A stretch of 64,000 bases of DNA from Butyrivibrio sp. (lineage in GTDB: Bacteria > Bacillota > Clostridia > Lachnospirales > Lachnospiraceae): contig NZ_JAFRGN010000007.1 in the NCBI RefSeq assembly GCF_017433805.1, positions 202,203-266,202 on the forward strand, read 5' to 3'. The notes beneath the pieces were generated by a model that was not told where the DNA came from, did not search any database, and worked only from the letters and a program-made list of their open reading frames with translations. The position numbers and the translations under genes are program-made. Of this stretch, positions 30,551 to 38,076 are shown one piece after another; within the stretch, counting starts at the first letter, position 1, and the number at the start of each line of letters is the position of its first letter.

Positions 30551-31719
30551 AATACATGACCACCAATATTTATTCCGCTAAGTCCTGGAACCGGTGTTCT
30601 GAAATAAACACAGTTTCCAACATTTGAATAACCTTTCATAGCTTCATCGGCAGCCTGATAACAGGCTGCTGTTGCTTTTCCTTCAGCAAGTGCCAGCGCA
30701 AGTCTTCCGCTGCTAGCTGGAGAAAACTGCTTGTTCTGATAAATAACTCCCACAACAGTATCCGGATAAACTGAACTCAGCACTCTGTTGATAACAACAG
30801 CTCCTACGGCAACCTTACCCTCGTAAGGCTCTGATCCCGCCTCGCAGTAGATCAGGTTCGCCAAAAGATATCTATCTCCCTCAGCAAACTGAACCTCAGA
30901 AATGTTCCTCCAAGCCGATGATGCTGCCAGTTTGGAAAGTCTCATTTCTTCAGCAAGCTTGGCCTCAAGCTTCTTGATATCTGCCTCCTGCTCCTTGATC
31001 TGATCCTCCAGGGCCTGAGCTCTGGCCTCAGCATCAGAAATATCGTTGGCATACTGCTTGATGGTTCCGGATGTCTGATTAACAAGACCTGACACCCTGC
31101 TCTGTTCTGCCTGAGCCTTGACCTTGTAGTCATCGAGCTGCTCTTTTTCTTCCTGAAGCTTGGCTTCCTTGGCTTCGATGTTCTGCCTGGTCTCGATATA
31201 TTTCAGGAACATCTTCCTGTCATAAGCGGATAACTGTTCAATATAATTATTCTGATTAAGGAAATCTGCGAAACTTGTGGCTCCAAGGAGCATATCAAAC
31301 AGCACAAAGTTCTGTTTCTCGTATATGAACTGAACACGCTTCTTCATGCTGGCATACTGATTAGTCTCAGTTTGTCTGGCTAAATCCAGCTCTGCCAGTG
31401 TATTCTCTATTTCAGTCTCTTTGTTATCAATCTGCTGTTCCAGGTCCTCAAGGTTACTGCTGACCTCTGAAAGCTGATTATTAAGTGTGTTGAGCTGAGT
31501 CTGAAGTGACGACTTCTCCTCGTTCATCTCGGCGATGTCGTCCTTGGTGTTATCCAGATCATTTTGTGACTGTTTCTTTTTCTCCTTAGCTTCTTCCAAC
31601 TGTTTCTTGGTTGACTCCGTTGCTATAACCTTCACAGAAGGCACAGATGCAGCGCCAATGGCAAGCGCAGCCAGAATCGCTATTATTTTTTTACCACAAA
31701 CCCAGTTAGTCTTCATCAT
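30544..31719 (-). CDS. Secreted SleB-type cell-wall hydrolase with long coiled coil
   Basis: The protein is about 391 residues. A signal peptide (MMKTNWVCGKKIIAILAALAI) is followed by a coiled coil (about 35-255, rich in KKQLEEAKEKK and LEEQIDNKETE repeats) like the PcsB/CwlO-type FtsEX-dependent hydrolases. The C-terminal domain (about 285-391) is a SleB/Hydrolase_2 lytic transglycosylase type: LIYCEAGSEPYEGKVAVGAV, with catalytic-type Glu, and VINRVLSSVYP. It should cleave peptidoglycan outside the cell, perhaps at the division septum. The ATG at 31719 is used, because a GTG at 31755 lies inside the upstream dCMP deaminase gene. Confidence 0.9.
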   Translation of the reverse strand: MMKTNWVCGKKIIAILAALAIGAASVPSVKVIATESTKKQLEEAKEKKKQSQNDLDNTKDDIAEMNEEKSSLQTQLNTLNNQLSEVSSNLEDLEQQIDNKETEIENTLAELDLARQTETNQYASMKKRVQFIYEKQNFVLFDMLLGATSFADFLNQNNYIEQLSAYDRKMFLKYIETRQNIEAKEAKLQEEKEQLDDYKVKAQAEQSRVSGLVNQTSGTIKQYANDISDAEARAQALEDQIKEQEADIKKLEAKLAEEMRLSKLAASSAWRNISEVQFAEGDRYLLANLIYCEAGSEPYEGKVAVGAVVINRVLSSVYPDTVVGVIYQNKQFSPASSGRLALALAEGKATAACYQAADEAMKGYSNVGNCVYFRTPVPGLSGINIGGHVFY

Positions 31720-31726
31720 AATTGTC

Positions 31727-32209
31727 TCAAATGGTAATTTTAATATTTCTGCCACTTGGCTGATACTGATAATACCTCACTCCTGCAGCATCAAACATCT
31801 TCTTGGACGCTCTGGTGCTGGCAGAAGTGCTGTACTTGTCACTGTCATAAACCACAGTACGGATACCCGCCTGTATTATAGCTTTGGCACATTCATTACA
31901 AGGGAAAAGAGATACATAAATCTTGGCACCAACAAGGCTTCCACCTCTGTAGTTGAGGATGGCATTGAGCTCACTATGAGTAACAAAAGGATACTTGGTA
32001 CCCAGCTCGTCTTCGCCGTCTCTTTCCCATGGGAATTCCTCATCAGAACATCCCTTAGGAAAACCGTTATATCCCATTGAAAGAATATTGTTGTCTTCGC
32101 TTACTATGCAGCTTCCAACCTGTGTGTTAGGATCCTTGGATCTCATGGCTGCAAGCTTGGCAACTCCCATAAAATACTCATCCCAAGATATGTAGTCTTC
32201 TCTTTTCAT
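31727..32209 (-). CDS. Deoxycytidylate (dCMP) deaminase
   Basis: This 160-residue protein converts dCMP to dUMP for thymidylate synthesis. The zinc and catalytic motifs are present: THSELNAILNY (HSE in place of HAE, as in many ComEB-like proteins) and LFPCNECAKAIIQAG (PCxxC). The C-terminus carries SDKYSTSASTRASKKMF. The ATG at 32209 follows AGGGAGG. The upstream region to upp is highly structured. Downstream is the SleB-type hydrolase gene, whose start is 8 bases after this stop. Confidence 0.9.
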   Translation of the reverse strand: MKREDYISWDEYFMGVAKLAAMRSKDPNTQVGSCIVSEDNNILSMGYNGFPKGCSDEEFPWERDGEDELGTKYPFVTHSELNAILNYRGGSLVGAKIYVSLFPCNECAKAIIQAGIRTVVYDSDKYSTSASTRASKKMFDAAGVRYYQYQPSGRNIKITI

Positions 32210-32227
32210 GTATCCTCCCTTAGTTAG

Positions 32228-32404
32228 TCCGTGATAAATGCATGTCTTCACTCCGTGATAAACGGATAGCTTCATGCTTCGCATTCCCGCTATCCTACAT
32301 ACATTCGGAAATCAATATGCTCTCTACATTCGCATATTTTTTCCTCATGTATGTTCGGTCCTCAAGGTCACATTTATATACATGCAAGCATGCATAAATG
32401 TGAC
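32228..32404 (-). ncRNA. Candidate structured RNA between upp and the dCMP deaminase gene
   Basis: Four nested or tandem stems occur in 177 bases on the minus strand. A: GTCACATTTAT paired with ATAAATGTGAC (32367-32404) with an inner CATG/CATG. B: a three-segment stem at 32297-32354 with 8, 5 and 6 bp helices and a symmetrical GA/GA internal loop on the minus strand. C: GGATAGC/GCTATCC at 32264-32295 with inner ATGC/GCAT. D: CCGT/ACGG at 32253-32265. Two copies of TTTATCACGGA, 24 bases apart, lie at the deaminase side. No T tract follows A or B. It could be a leader, an RNase-processed spacer or a small RNA. No known family is recognised. Confidence 0.5.
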
Positions 32405-32422
32405 TTTTCGTCCCTATATCAC

Positions 32423-33052
32423 TCATTTTGTACCGAAGATTCTATCTCCTGCATCGCCGAGACCTGGTACGATATAGCCATGGTCATTGAGCTTCTCATC
32501 AAGTGAACCAACGTAGATATCAACGTCTGGATGCGCTTCCTGCATTGCCTTAAGTCCCTCTGGAGCAGCAATGATGCACATGAAGTGAATATGCTTGCAG
32601 CCTCTGTCCTTGAGCATCTGAATAGCTGCAACTGATGATCCGCCTGTAGCAAGCATTGGATCAACTACGAAGATTTCTCTCTCAGCTACATCTGCTGGCA
32701 TCTTGCAGTAATACTCAACTGGCTTAAGTGTCTCTGGATCTCTGTAAAGACCGATATGACCAACTCTTGCTGCTGGAATAAGAGCAAGCATACCATCTAC
32801 CATACCAAGACCAGCTCTTAAAATAGGCACTACGCAGAGCTTTCTACCCTTGAGCTCCTTAACAGTAGTCTTGCAGATTGGAGTCTCGATCTCTACGTCC
32901 TGAAGCTGAAGATCTCTTGTTGCCTCGTAGCAGATAAGTGTTGCGATCTCTCCGATTGTATCTCTAAAGTCCTTAGTTCCTGTATCAGTTCTCCTGATAT
33001 AACCTATCTTGTGCTGAATCAGTGGATGATCCATAATAACTACTTTTCCCAT
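32423..33052 (-). CDS. upp: Uracil phosphoribosyltransferase
   Basis: Upp (209 residues) makes UMP from uracil and PRPP for pyrimidine salvage. The signatures are [15 protein letters not shown] near the start, the [14 protein letters not shown] loop, the PRPP loop [16 protein letters not shown], and the C-terminal [14 protein letters not shown]. The ATG follows AGGAGG. It precedes the dCMP deaminase gene with a long structured gap, and rpiB is 68 bases upstream. The nucleotide and pentose genes may be jointly expressed. Confidence 0.97.
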   Translation of the reverse strand: MGKVVIMDHPLIQHKIGYIRRTDTGTKDFRDTIGEIATLICYEATRDLQLQDVEIETPICKTTVKELKGRKLCVVPILRAGLGMVDGMLALIPAARVGHIGLYRDPETLKPVEYYCKMPADVAEREIFVVDPMLATGGSSVAAIQMLKDRGCKHIHFMCIIAAPEGLKAMQEAHPDVDIYVGSLDEKLNDHGYIVPGLGDAGDRIFGTK

Positions 33053-33120
33053 ACATGCCTCCTAAAATGCTCTTAGTATTATTTTTATCGCACAGATCCT
33101 AGGATCTGCTATTGTCTTAA

Positions 33121-33555
33121 TTACTCAAGCTCTGAAATCTTGGCAATTCTACGGCTATGCTTCTCAAGATTTGAAAATGGTGTATCAAGGAATGTATCAA
33201 CAATCTCGTTAGCAAGTACAGGGCCTACAAATCCACCGCCCATTGCCAGTACGTTAGCATCGTTATGCTCTCTTGTAAGTCTTGCTGTTGAAATCTCTGA
33301 GCAAAGAGCACATCTTACTCCCTTAATCTTGTTAGCAACAATTGAAATACCAATTCCTGTAGTGCAGATCACGATTCCCTTTTCGCACTCACCTGCTGCT
33401 ACTGCCTTAGCTGCTGCAGCTCCAAAATCAGGATAATCGCAGGAATCAAGACCATAAGTACCGAAGTCCTTGTACTCGATCTTTCTCTCATCCAGATGCT
33501 TCTTAACTGATTCCTTAAGTTCGAATCCGCCGTGATCACTTGCTAATGCTATCAT
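33121..33555 (-). CDS. rpiB: Ribose-5-phosphate isomerase B
   Basis: RpiB (144 residues) interconverts ribose-5-phosphate and ribulose-5-phosphate. The start MIALASDHGGFELKES, the catalytic-site CTTGIGISI segment (Cys and Thr residues) and the HNDANVLAMGGGFVG loop are typical of the RpiB/LacAB family. The ATG has AAGGAAAGAGG upstream. It lies between the Sua5-type gene and upp, all on the minus strand. Confidence 0.94.
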   Translation of the reverse strand: MIALASDHGGFELKESVKKHLDERKIEYKDFGTYGLDSCDYPDFGAAAAKAVAAGECEKGIVICTTGIGISIVANKIKGVRCALCSEISTARLTREHNDANVLAMGGGFVGPVLANEIVDTFLDTPFSNLEKHSRRIAKISELE

Positions 33556-33620
33556 TTCTCGTTCCTCTTTCCTTATATATTATAATGTTTTTACGCAATA
33601 TTGAACATATATGATATGGT

Positions 33621-33639
33621 CATGGAGCAATTCGTATAT
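33621..33639. repeat. 19-nt exact repeat, copy 2
   Basis: CATGGAGCAATTCGTATAT on the plus strand, identical to the minus strand at 21633-21651. It sits in the 93-base gap between the Sua5-type gene and rpiB, inside an ATATGATAT/ATATCATAT inverted repeat. Confidence 0.75.
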
Positions 33640-33648
33640 CATATTATG

Positions 33649-34707
33649 CTATACCGACTTAATATTATGTCCTGCTGCCTTGAGAAGTCTGTTCATTATA
33701 GCCTGACCAATTCCACTGTCGTCAAAAGACTCTGAGAACATTATATCTATCTGTTCATCATCAAACTCACGGAGAACCTTGAAAAGCTCATGAGCTATAG
33801 TGCTCTCATCCTCTCTGTTTCCTACGCTCTTAACAACATCCGCTCTGTACATGGCCTTGGTAGCATCCGTAGCTATTACGCCAACACGCTTTCCCTCTGC
33901 CATAGCCTGCTGTGACTTATCATTAATATATGAAACAACATTGTCCTGAGCGCCCTGAACTATCATAAGATCGCCCTTAGGTGCGTAGTGCTTGTATTTC
34001 ATACCAGGAGCCTTGGGCTTCTCAGTAGATGTGCTATCAATAATGGTCTTATCAATACTGATCTTGCCAAGTACATCTTCCAGCATCTGTGCTGTAATGT
34101 AGCCTGGTCTCAATATCATAGGAACTTCAGATGTAAGATCAACAATTGTTGACTCAAGACCGATACCTACCTGGCCTCCATCAATTATCATCTCGATCTT
34201 GCCAGAAAGATCCTCTACACAGTATCTTGCAACTGTTGGGCTTGGCCTTCCTGATGTATTAGCAGAAGGCGCAGCAATATAGCCCCCAGACTGTCTTATC
34301 AGCTCGAGAGCTATCTTATTGTTAGGCATTCTGATTGCTACAGTATCAAGGCCACCAGTTGTTTCGTAAGGCACCTTGTCATTTTTGTTCATTATCATTG
34401 TAAGCGGGCCAGGCCAAAAAGCGTCAGCCAGTTTCCTTGCAGCTTCTGGAACCTCTTTTACAATATCTGCAAGATCATCCATATTGGCAACATGCACTAT
34501 CAGTGGGTTGTCAGATGGTCTGCCCTTGGCTGCATATATCTTCTTGGATGAAAGAGGATTAAGTGCATCTCCGCCAAGACCATAAACTGTCTCAGTTGGA
34601 AAAGCTACAAGACCGCCGTCTCTGATTATCTGTCCAGCTTTCTTAAGGCCTTCAAGGGCCTCTTCATCCATATCACTTTCTTCTATTACTATTACTTCTG
34701 TTTCCAC
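33649..34707 (-). CDS. L-threonylcarbamoyladenylate synthase, Sua5 type
   Basis: This 352-residue protein makes threonylcarbamoyl-AMP, the precursor of the t6A37 tRNA modification. The N-terminal YrdC/TsaC domain (about 15-210) has GGLVAFPTETVYGLG, PLIVHV and AAPSANTSGRPSPT. The C-terminal Sua5 domain (about 235-350) follows after GMKYKHYAP. The GTG at 34707 is preceded by GAGGAA and begins five bases beyond the GH18 stop; an earlier TTG at 34734 would overlap that gene. It is likely translationally linked to the GH18 gene. Confidence 0.93.
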   Translation of the reverse strand: METEVIVIEESDMDEEALEGLKKAGQIIRDGGLVAFPTETVYGLGGDALNPLSSKKIYAAKGRPSDNPLIVHVANMDDLADIVKEVPEAARKLADAFWPGPLTMIMNKNDKVPYETTGGLDTVAIRMPNNKIALELIRQSGGYIAAPSANTSGRPSPTVARYCVEDLSGKIEMIIDGGQVGIGLESTIVDLTSEVPMILRPGYITAQMLEDVLGKISIDKTIIDSTSTEKPKAPGMKYKHYAPKGDLMIVQGAQDNVVSYINDKSQQAMAEGKRVGVIATDATKAMYRADVVKSVGNREDESTIAHELFKVLREFDDEQIDIMFSESFDDSGIGQAIMNRLLKAAGHNIKSV

Positions 34708-34711
34708 TTCT

Positions 34712-36415
34712 TTATTCCTCAATATAACTTGCAATCACATCCCAGACATCTGCTGTTTCCATGCCAAGAGACCATGCTGCTATTCCAGCAATGTTCTGTG
34801 CTCTCATAGAATCTATCTTCTGTCCGATAGAAGTTGCATCCTCCATCCATATCTGGTTAAGTGTACCATCAGATGAAGTGAATTCACCATAGTTCTGTCC
34901 AGCCTCTGCATCCCAGTTCATCTGAATGCTGTGGTTAGAGATATACTCCTTGGCTGTCTGCATTGATACAGCTTCACTTGAAAGTGCTCCGCCTGAAGTA
35001 TGCCATATTCTGGTATAGAATGGCACTGCGTTGATAACCTTGGAAGGATCTGCCTTGGCAGTTGTGCTGATAAGTCCATTTTCTACATAGCTAAGAGAAG
35101 CTACTGAACCAGCCTCTGCTGAACCTGCATAATGTTCGTCATAGCCCATGATAATAATATAATCAGCAACAACGCCCTGCTCGGCAATGTCGTAGTGGTC
35201 ATTGAAATGAAGCGGTACATAATCATCTATAGAATAAACAAGGTTATTAGCTCTGCAGGCAATTGATAATTCCCTTACAAACTCTACATAAGCCTGTCCA
35301 TCTGCAGTATTGATCTGCTCAAAGTCGAGGTTAATACCGTCTACACCGCTCTCTGCAGCAAGTGCCATAAGCTGACTGATGGCATTCTGTCTGCTGCTAT
35401 AACGTGAGAGGAACTCAGATGTTGAGAAATCTCCAGTACCTGTAAAGTTATCAAAAAGAGCCCATACTTCAAGCCCCTTATCGTGAGCTGTCTTAACATA
35501 AGAACTTGATGCAAAGCTAGTTACATCACCAGCGCTTGAATTAAGCTTGTACCATGTAGGTGAAACAACATTAAGACTCTTAGCCTGTGCTACAACTGAT
35601 GAAAGTGTATCATTACCAGCCGGGCCACCAATATTGTGGAATCCAAGATTGATCTTGTGTCCTCTGTTAAGAGATGTGTATTCCTCTTCCACATAATCAG
35701 TTACTGGAATAGGGCTTCTGGTTGTAGTATCTGAAAGCCTCTTATTCTCTACATAACCGATGTAGGAATCAGCGCTCTTGACCTTAGACCAGTTCTCAAG
35801 TACCTCGAGAACAACAACTGTGTCATCCTTGGCAAGATCCTCTAAGATCTCACTCTTAACACCGCCCCTTAAACGAAGCTGTGTATTCTTATTAATAGTA
35901 GCAACCTGTTCCTCTTCCCAGCTTGTAGTAAGCTGCATATGATTAGGCTCTGTAAAGCCTTCATAAGAGAAATTAGTAAACTTCTTAACATAGTCAAGAG
36001 CCACATAGAGCTCCTCGCCTTCTGTTCTGGCGATAACATAACCAAGATCCTCAGATGAACCTGTAGAATCTGTCATAAGAGAAGATCCAATCTCAGCCAT
36101 GATCACTTTGCTAGCTGTTGTATAGAATAAGGTATTATCTGCCTCTCCGTAGTAGAATCTTCTATTAAGATACTTCTGAACTGATGCAAAATCCATGTAA
36201 TAGTGGCCATCGAGGAGTCTGGCTCTCTCTTCTATCCTCTCATTGCCAAGGATAATGGCTACATCTGTATCTCCACTAATATCGAAGTAACTATTGAGAT
36301 CAGCTCTCTCAGTACTATAGGAATAATGCTGATAAGCTATCTGTCCGGCGTATATTCCGCCAATAATTAAAATAAGAGCGATTATAATAATCGCTGGAAT
36401 CACTTTCTTTTTCAT
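34712..36415 (-). CDS. Membrane-anchored GH18-family protein with SH3b domain
   Basis: The protein has 567 residues. An N-terminal membrane anchor (residues 6-26, IPAIIIIALILIIGGIYAG) is followed by a copper-amine-oxidase-like N-terminal segment, an SH3b domain (about 180-240, LRLRGGVKSEILEDLAKDD) and a GH18 barrel (about 255-567). The catalytic motif is GVDGINLDFEQ, with the acid Glu at about residue 366, and MGYDEHYAG is the later barrel strand. This is the YaaH/SleL or YvbX-like type that cleaves or binds peptidoglycan or chitin-like polymers. It is probably attached to the cell surface. The start has AAGGAGCTAG and there is an extended -10 promoter at 36443-36451. Confidence 0.9.
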   Translation of the reverse strand: MKKKVIPAIIIIALILIIGGIYAGQIAYQHYSYSTERADLNSYFDISGDTDVAIILGNERIEERARLLDGHYYMDFASVQKYLNRRFYYGEADNTLFYTTASKVIMAEIGSSLMTDSTGSSEDLGYVIARTEGEELYVALDYVKKFTNFSYEGFTEPNHMQLTTSWEEEQVATINKNTQLRLRGGVKSEILEDLAKDDTVVVLEVLENWSKVKSADSYIGYVENKRLSDTTTRSPIPVTDYVEEEYTSLNRGHKINLGFHNIGGPAGNDTLSSVVAQAKSLNVVSPTWYKLNSSAGDVTSFASSSYVKTAHDKGLEVWALFDNFTGTGDFSTSEFLSRYSSRQNAISQLMALAAESGVDGINLDFEQINTADGQAYVEFVRELSIACRANNLVYSIDDYVPLHFNDHYDIAEQGVVADYIIIMGYDEHYAGSAEAGSVASLSYVENGLISTTAKADPSKVINAVPFYTRIWHTSGGALSSEAVSMQTAKEYISNHSIQMNWDAEAGQNYGEFTSSDGTLNQIWMEDATSIGQKIDSMRAQNIAGIAAWSLGMETADVWDVIASYIEE

Positions 36416-36442
36416 GCTCTAGCTCCTTTACAATCGCTCTAT

Positions 36443-36451
36443 ATTATAACA
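36443..36451 (-). promoter_or_regulatory. Extended -10 promoter for the GH18 gene
   Basis: The minus strand reads TGTTATAAT, a perfect extended -10, about 28 bases before the start codon. No clear -35 is visible. Confidence 0.55.
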
Positions 36452-36865
36452 GACTATTAAGTTTACGTCATTATCAAAGTCTATGGGCAAAAAGCCATCA
36501 TGAATTGTATATGTCAAGGCGGGGTCCTCTCGATTTACATAAATTTATTAGTTAAAAGATTGATAGTTTTTACCCACTTTTGACTTCTCAAATTGTGTAT
36601 TTCACGCAACCAAAAGGTTTCTTCCATGTGATAAATTCTGAAGCATTTCCATAAAATACACTCTTATTATTGACGTTTTTTAATATTTGAGGCGCCACTA
36701 GCCTAGTCCTTTGTTTTGATGAGTGTCGAGCTCACCAAATATGGTATAATAAAGTTAGGAAAATACCATAAGTTGTCTATGCAATTAGTGTTGTTGTTGT
36801 GATTAATTTAAGAAACTTAAATCGAAAAAATCTTAGTAAGACATTTCATACATCGGTATGAAACA

Positions 36866-36958
36866 ATGAAAAAAAGAAATAAAACGATTATGTTTCTGAT
36901 TCTCGCCTCCTTTCCGGACTGTGATGTCCAGGCAGGCGCCTCACAAAATTTATGGTAA
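36866..36958 (+). CDS. Speculative 30-residue membrane-type peptide
   Basis: A short frame (begins MKKRNKTIMFLILASF) looks like a signal-peptide-like basic plus hydrophobic N-terminus, but it has no good ribosome binding site and overlaps the GC-rich hairpin. It is listed only because of the unusual long non-coding region around it. Confidence 0.12.
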   Translation: MKKRNKTIMFLILASFPDCDVQAGASQNLW

Positions 36959-36965
36959 CAGGAAA

Positions 36966-37010
36966 TTCTTAAGATTTACCGTCGAAATTTCTTAAGATTT
37001 TCTTAAGATT
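36966..37010 (+). promoter_or_regulatory. Three TTCTTAAGATT direct repeats upstream of mecA
   Basis: Copies are at 36966-36976, 36989-36999 and 37000-37010. The last two are in direct 11-bp succession, the period expected for tandem OmpR/PhoB-type response-regulator binding. They lie about 76-120 bases upstream of the mecA -35. The binding protein is unknown. Confidence 0.5.
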
Positions 37011-37085
37011 GAAAATAATTTCCTTTTTCCTTATCGTTTGATTGTATAAAATTTAATTTTTTTGTAAAATCTGACGATAACTCTA

Positions 37086-37114
37086 TTGACATAGAATACT
37101 CAATAACTTAGTAT
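37086..37114 (+). promoter_or_regulatory. Promoter for mecA
   Basis: TTGACA (37086-37091), a 17-base spacer, then TAGTAT (37109-37114). AGGAGGT precedes the ATG at 37146. Confidence 0.75.
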
Positions 37115-37145
37115 CTATGTATTCCAAAGTCAGGAGGTAAGCATC

Positions 37146-37943
37146 ATGAAAATTGAAAAAGTCAATGATCACCAGATTAGATGCACACTTACCAAAGATG
37201 ACCTTGCGAAGCGCGACCTTAAGATTACAGAGCTTGCATATGGAACTGAAAAGGCTAAAGAGTTGTTTCAGGATATGATGCAGCAAGCAAATTTACAATA
37301 TGGTTTTGACGCAGAGGATACTCCTCTTATGATCGAGGCTATCCCCATCAATTCAGAATGTATTGTTCTTGTCATCACCAAGGTAGAGGATCCGGAAGAG
37401 CTTGATACTCGTTTTTCCAATTTCGCTCCATCTGTTCACGAAGAAGATGATGAAGAAGAATATGACTACTATGATGAGGATGAAGAATACGAGGAGGATG
37501 AGGAAGAGGATGTAATGGGACTCTTCAGAAGATTACAGCATAGTAATCTTGGAGATTCACTTGATTCCTCAATGAGCAGTCCTTTCGCAGATTCCAAAAA
37601 GCTTAAGGAGAAAACTACTAATCCTCGCAAGAAGGGCCAGCCTAGCAGAAAGGGCTCACGAATCTTTTCATTCGACTCCCTTCATGAGGTTACTAGATTC
37701 GCTGCAATAGTTAGCAGGAAATTCAATGGTAGCAACACCCTGTACAAGAATGAAGTAAATGGTAAGTTTTACCTGATCCTTCATCAGGGCGATCTCGAAG
37801 ATAATGTTTTCGCCAACATCTGCTCACTTCTTACAGAGTATGGCAAGACAGAAATCGGTAGTACAGCTGAAGAGCAGTATCTCTCAGAGCACTACACAAC
37901 ATTGGTCAAGGATAATGCAGTACAGGCACTTTCCAAGATCTGA
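37146..37943 (+). CDS. mecA: MecA-family adaptor protein
   Basis: This 265-residue adaptor targets substrates to the ClpC-ClpP protease. The N-terminal substrate-binding domain (about 1-80, MKIEKVNDHQIRCTLTKDDL) is joined by a very acidic linker (about 99-122, DDEEEYDYYDEDEE) to the C-terminal ClpC-binding domain (about 175-265, FSFDSLHEVTRFAAIVSRKF). Both family halves are present. The gene has its own promoter and a terminator, with response-regulator-like repeats upstream. Confidence 0.92.
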   Translation: MKIEKVNDHQIRCTLTKDDLAKRDLKITELAYGTEKAKELFQDMMQQANLQYGFDAEDTPLMIEAIPINSECIVLVITKVEDPEELDTRFSNFAPSVHEEDDEEEYDYYDEDEEYEEDEEEDVMGLFRRLQHSNLGDSLDSSMSSPFADSKKLKEKTTNPRKKGQPSRKGSRIFSFDSLHEVTRFAAIVSRKFNGSNTLYKNEVNGKFYLILHQGDLEDNVFANICSLLTEYGKTEIGSTAEEQYLSEHYTTLVKDNAVQALSKI

Positions 37944-37955
37944 TAATGCATCTAA

Positions 37956-37986
37956 GGACAGGAGATTTATCTCCTGTCTTTTTTTA
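37956..37986 (+). terminator. Terminator after mecA
   Basis: GACAGGAGAT pairs with ATCTCCTGTC around a TT turn, followed by T7. It is a perfect stem 14 bases after the stop codon. Confidence 0.9.
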
Positions 37987-38007
37987 TTGCCTGAATACTT
38001 ATCCACA

Positions 38008-38043
38008 TAAAAAGGAGCCGGTTCATTACTGAACCGACTCCCT
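38008..38043 (-). terminator. Terminator after nifJ
   Basis: On the minus strand GGAGTCGGTTC pairs with GAACCGGCTCC around a 6-base loop, followed by T5. It separates nifJ from the convergent mecA. Confidence 0.9.
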
Positions 38044-38076
38044 TATTATTTGTTATCAAACTAATTCCTGACGGAA

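Larger units (their letters stand above)
36452..37085. other. Long non-coding stretch between the GH18 and mecA genes
   Basis: This 634-base stretch (730 bases between coding regions) holds no convincing gene. It contains an extended -10 on the plus strand (TGGTATAAT, 36742-36750), a GC-rich hairpin at about 36904-36937 (CGCCT/AGGCG outside, GGAC/GTCC inside), and three TTCTTAAGATT direct repeats. A plus-strand transcript from 36757 would be a roughly 390-base leader of mecA or a separate small RNA. It is too long for ordinary promoter space. Confidence 0.5.

Noticed and set aside
33520-33530. GTTCGAATCC, the T-arm consensus of a tRNA
   Set aside because: It lies inside the rpiB coding sequence in frame with a conserved protein region; no acceptor or anticodon stem fits around it.
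34708-34734. TTG start at 34734 for the Sua5-type protein
   Set aside because: It overlaps the end of the GH18 gene, while the GTG at 34707 has GAGGAA at the right distance.
36900-36940. SRP RNA-like sequence (minus strand reading CCGGAAAGGAGGC)
   Set aside because: The symmetrical loop and the paired arms of SRP helix 8 do not form; the hairpin is simply CGCCT/AGGCG with GGAC/GTCC inside.
36866-36958. The small frame beginning MKKRNKTIMFLILASF as a real secreted peptide
   Set aside because: No ribosome binding site and it overlaps the hairpin; it is listed only as speculative.
37999-38007. A perfect TTATCCACA DnaA box between mecA and nifJ
   Set aside because: One isolated 9-mer is expected about every 130 kb on both strands, and it sits between two terminators without neighbours.
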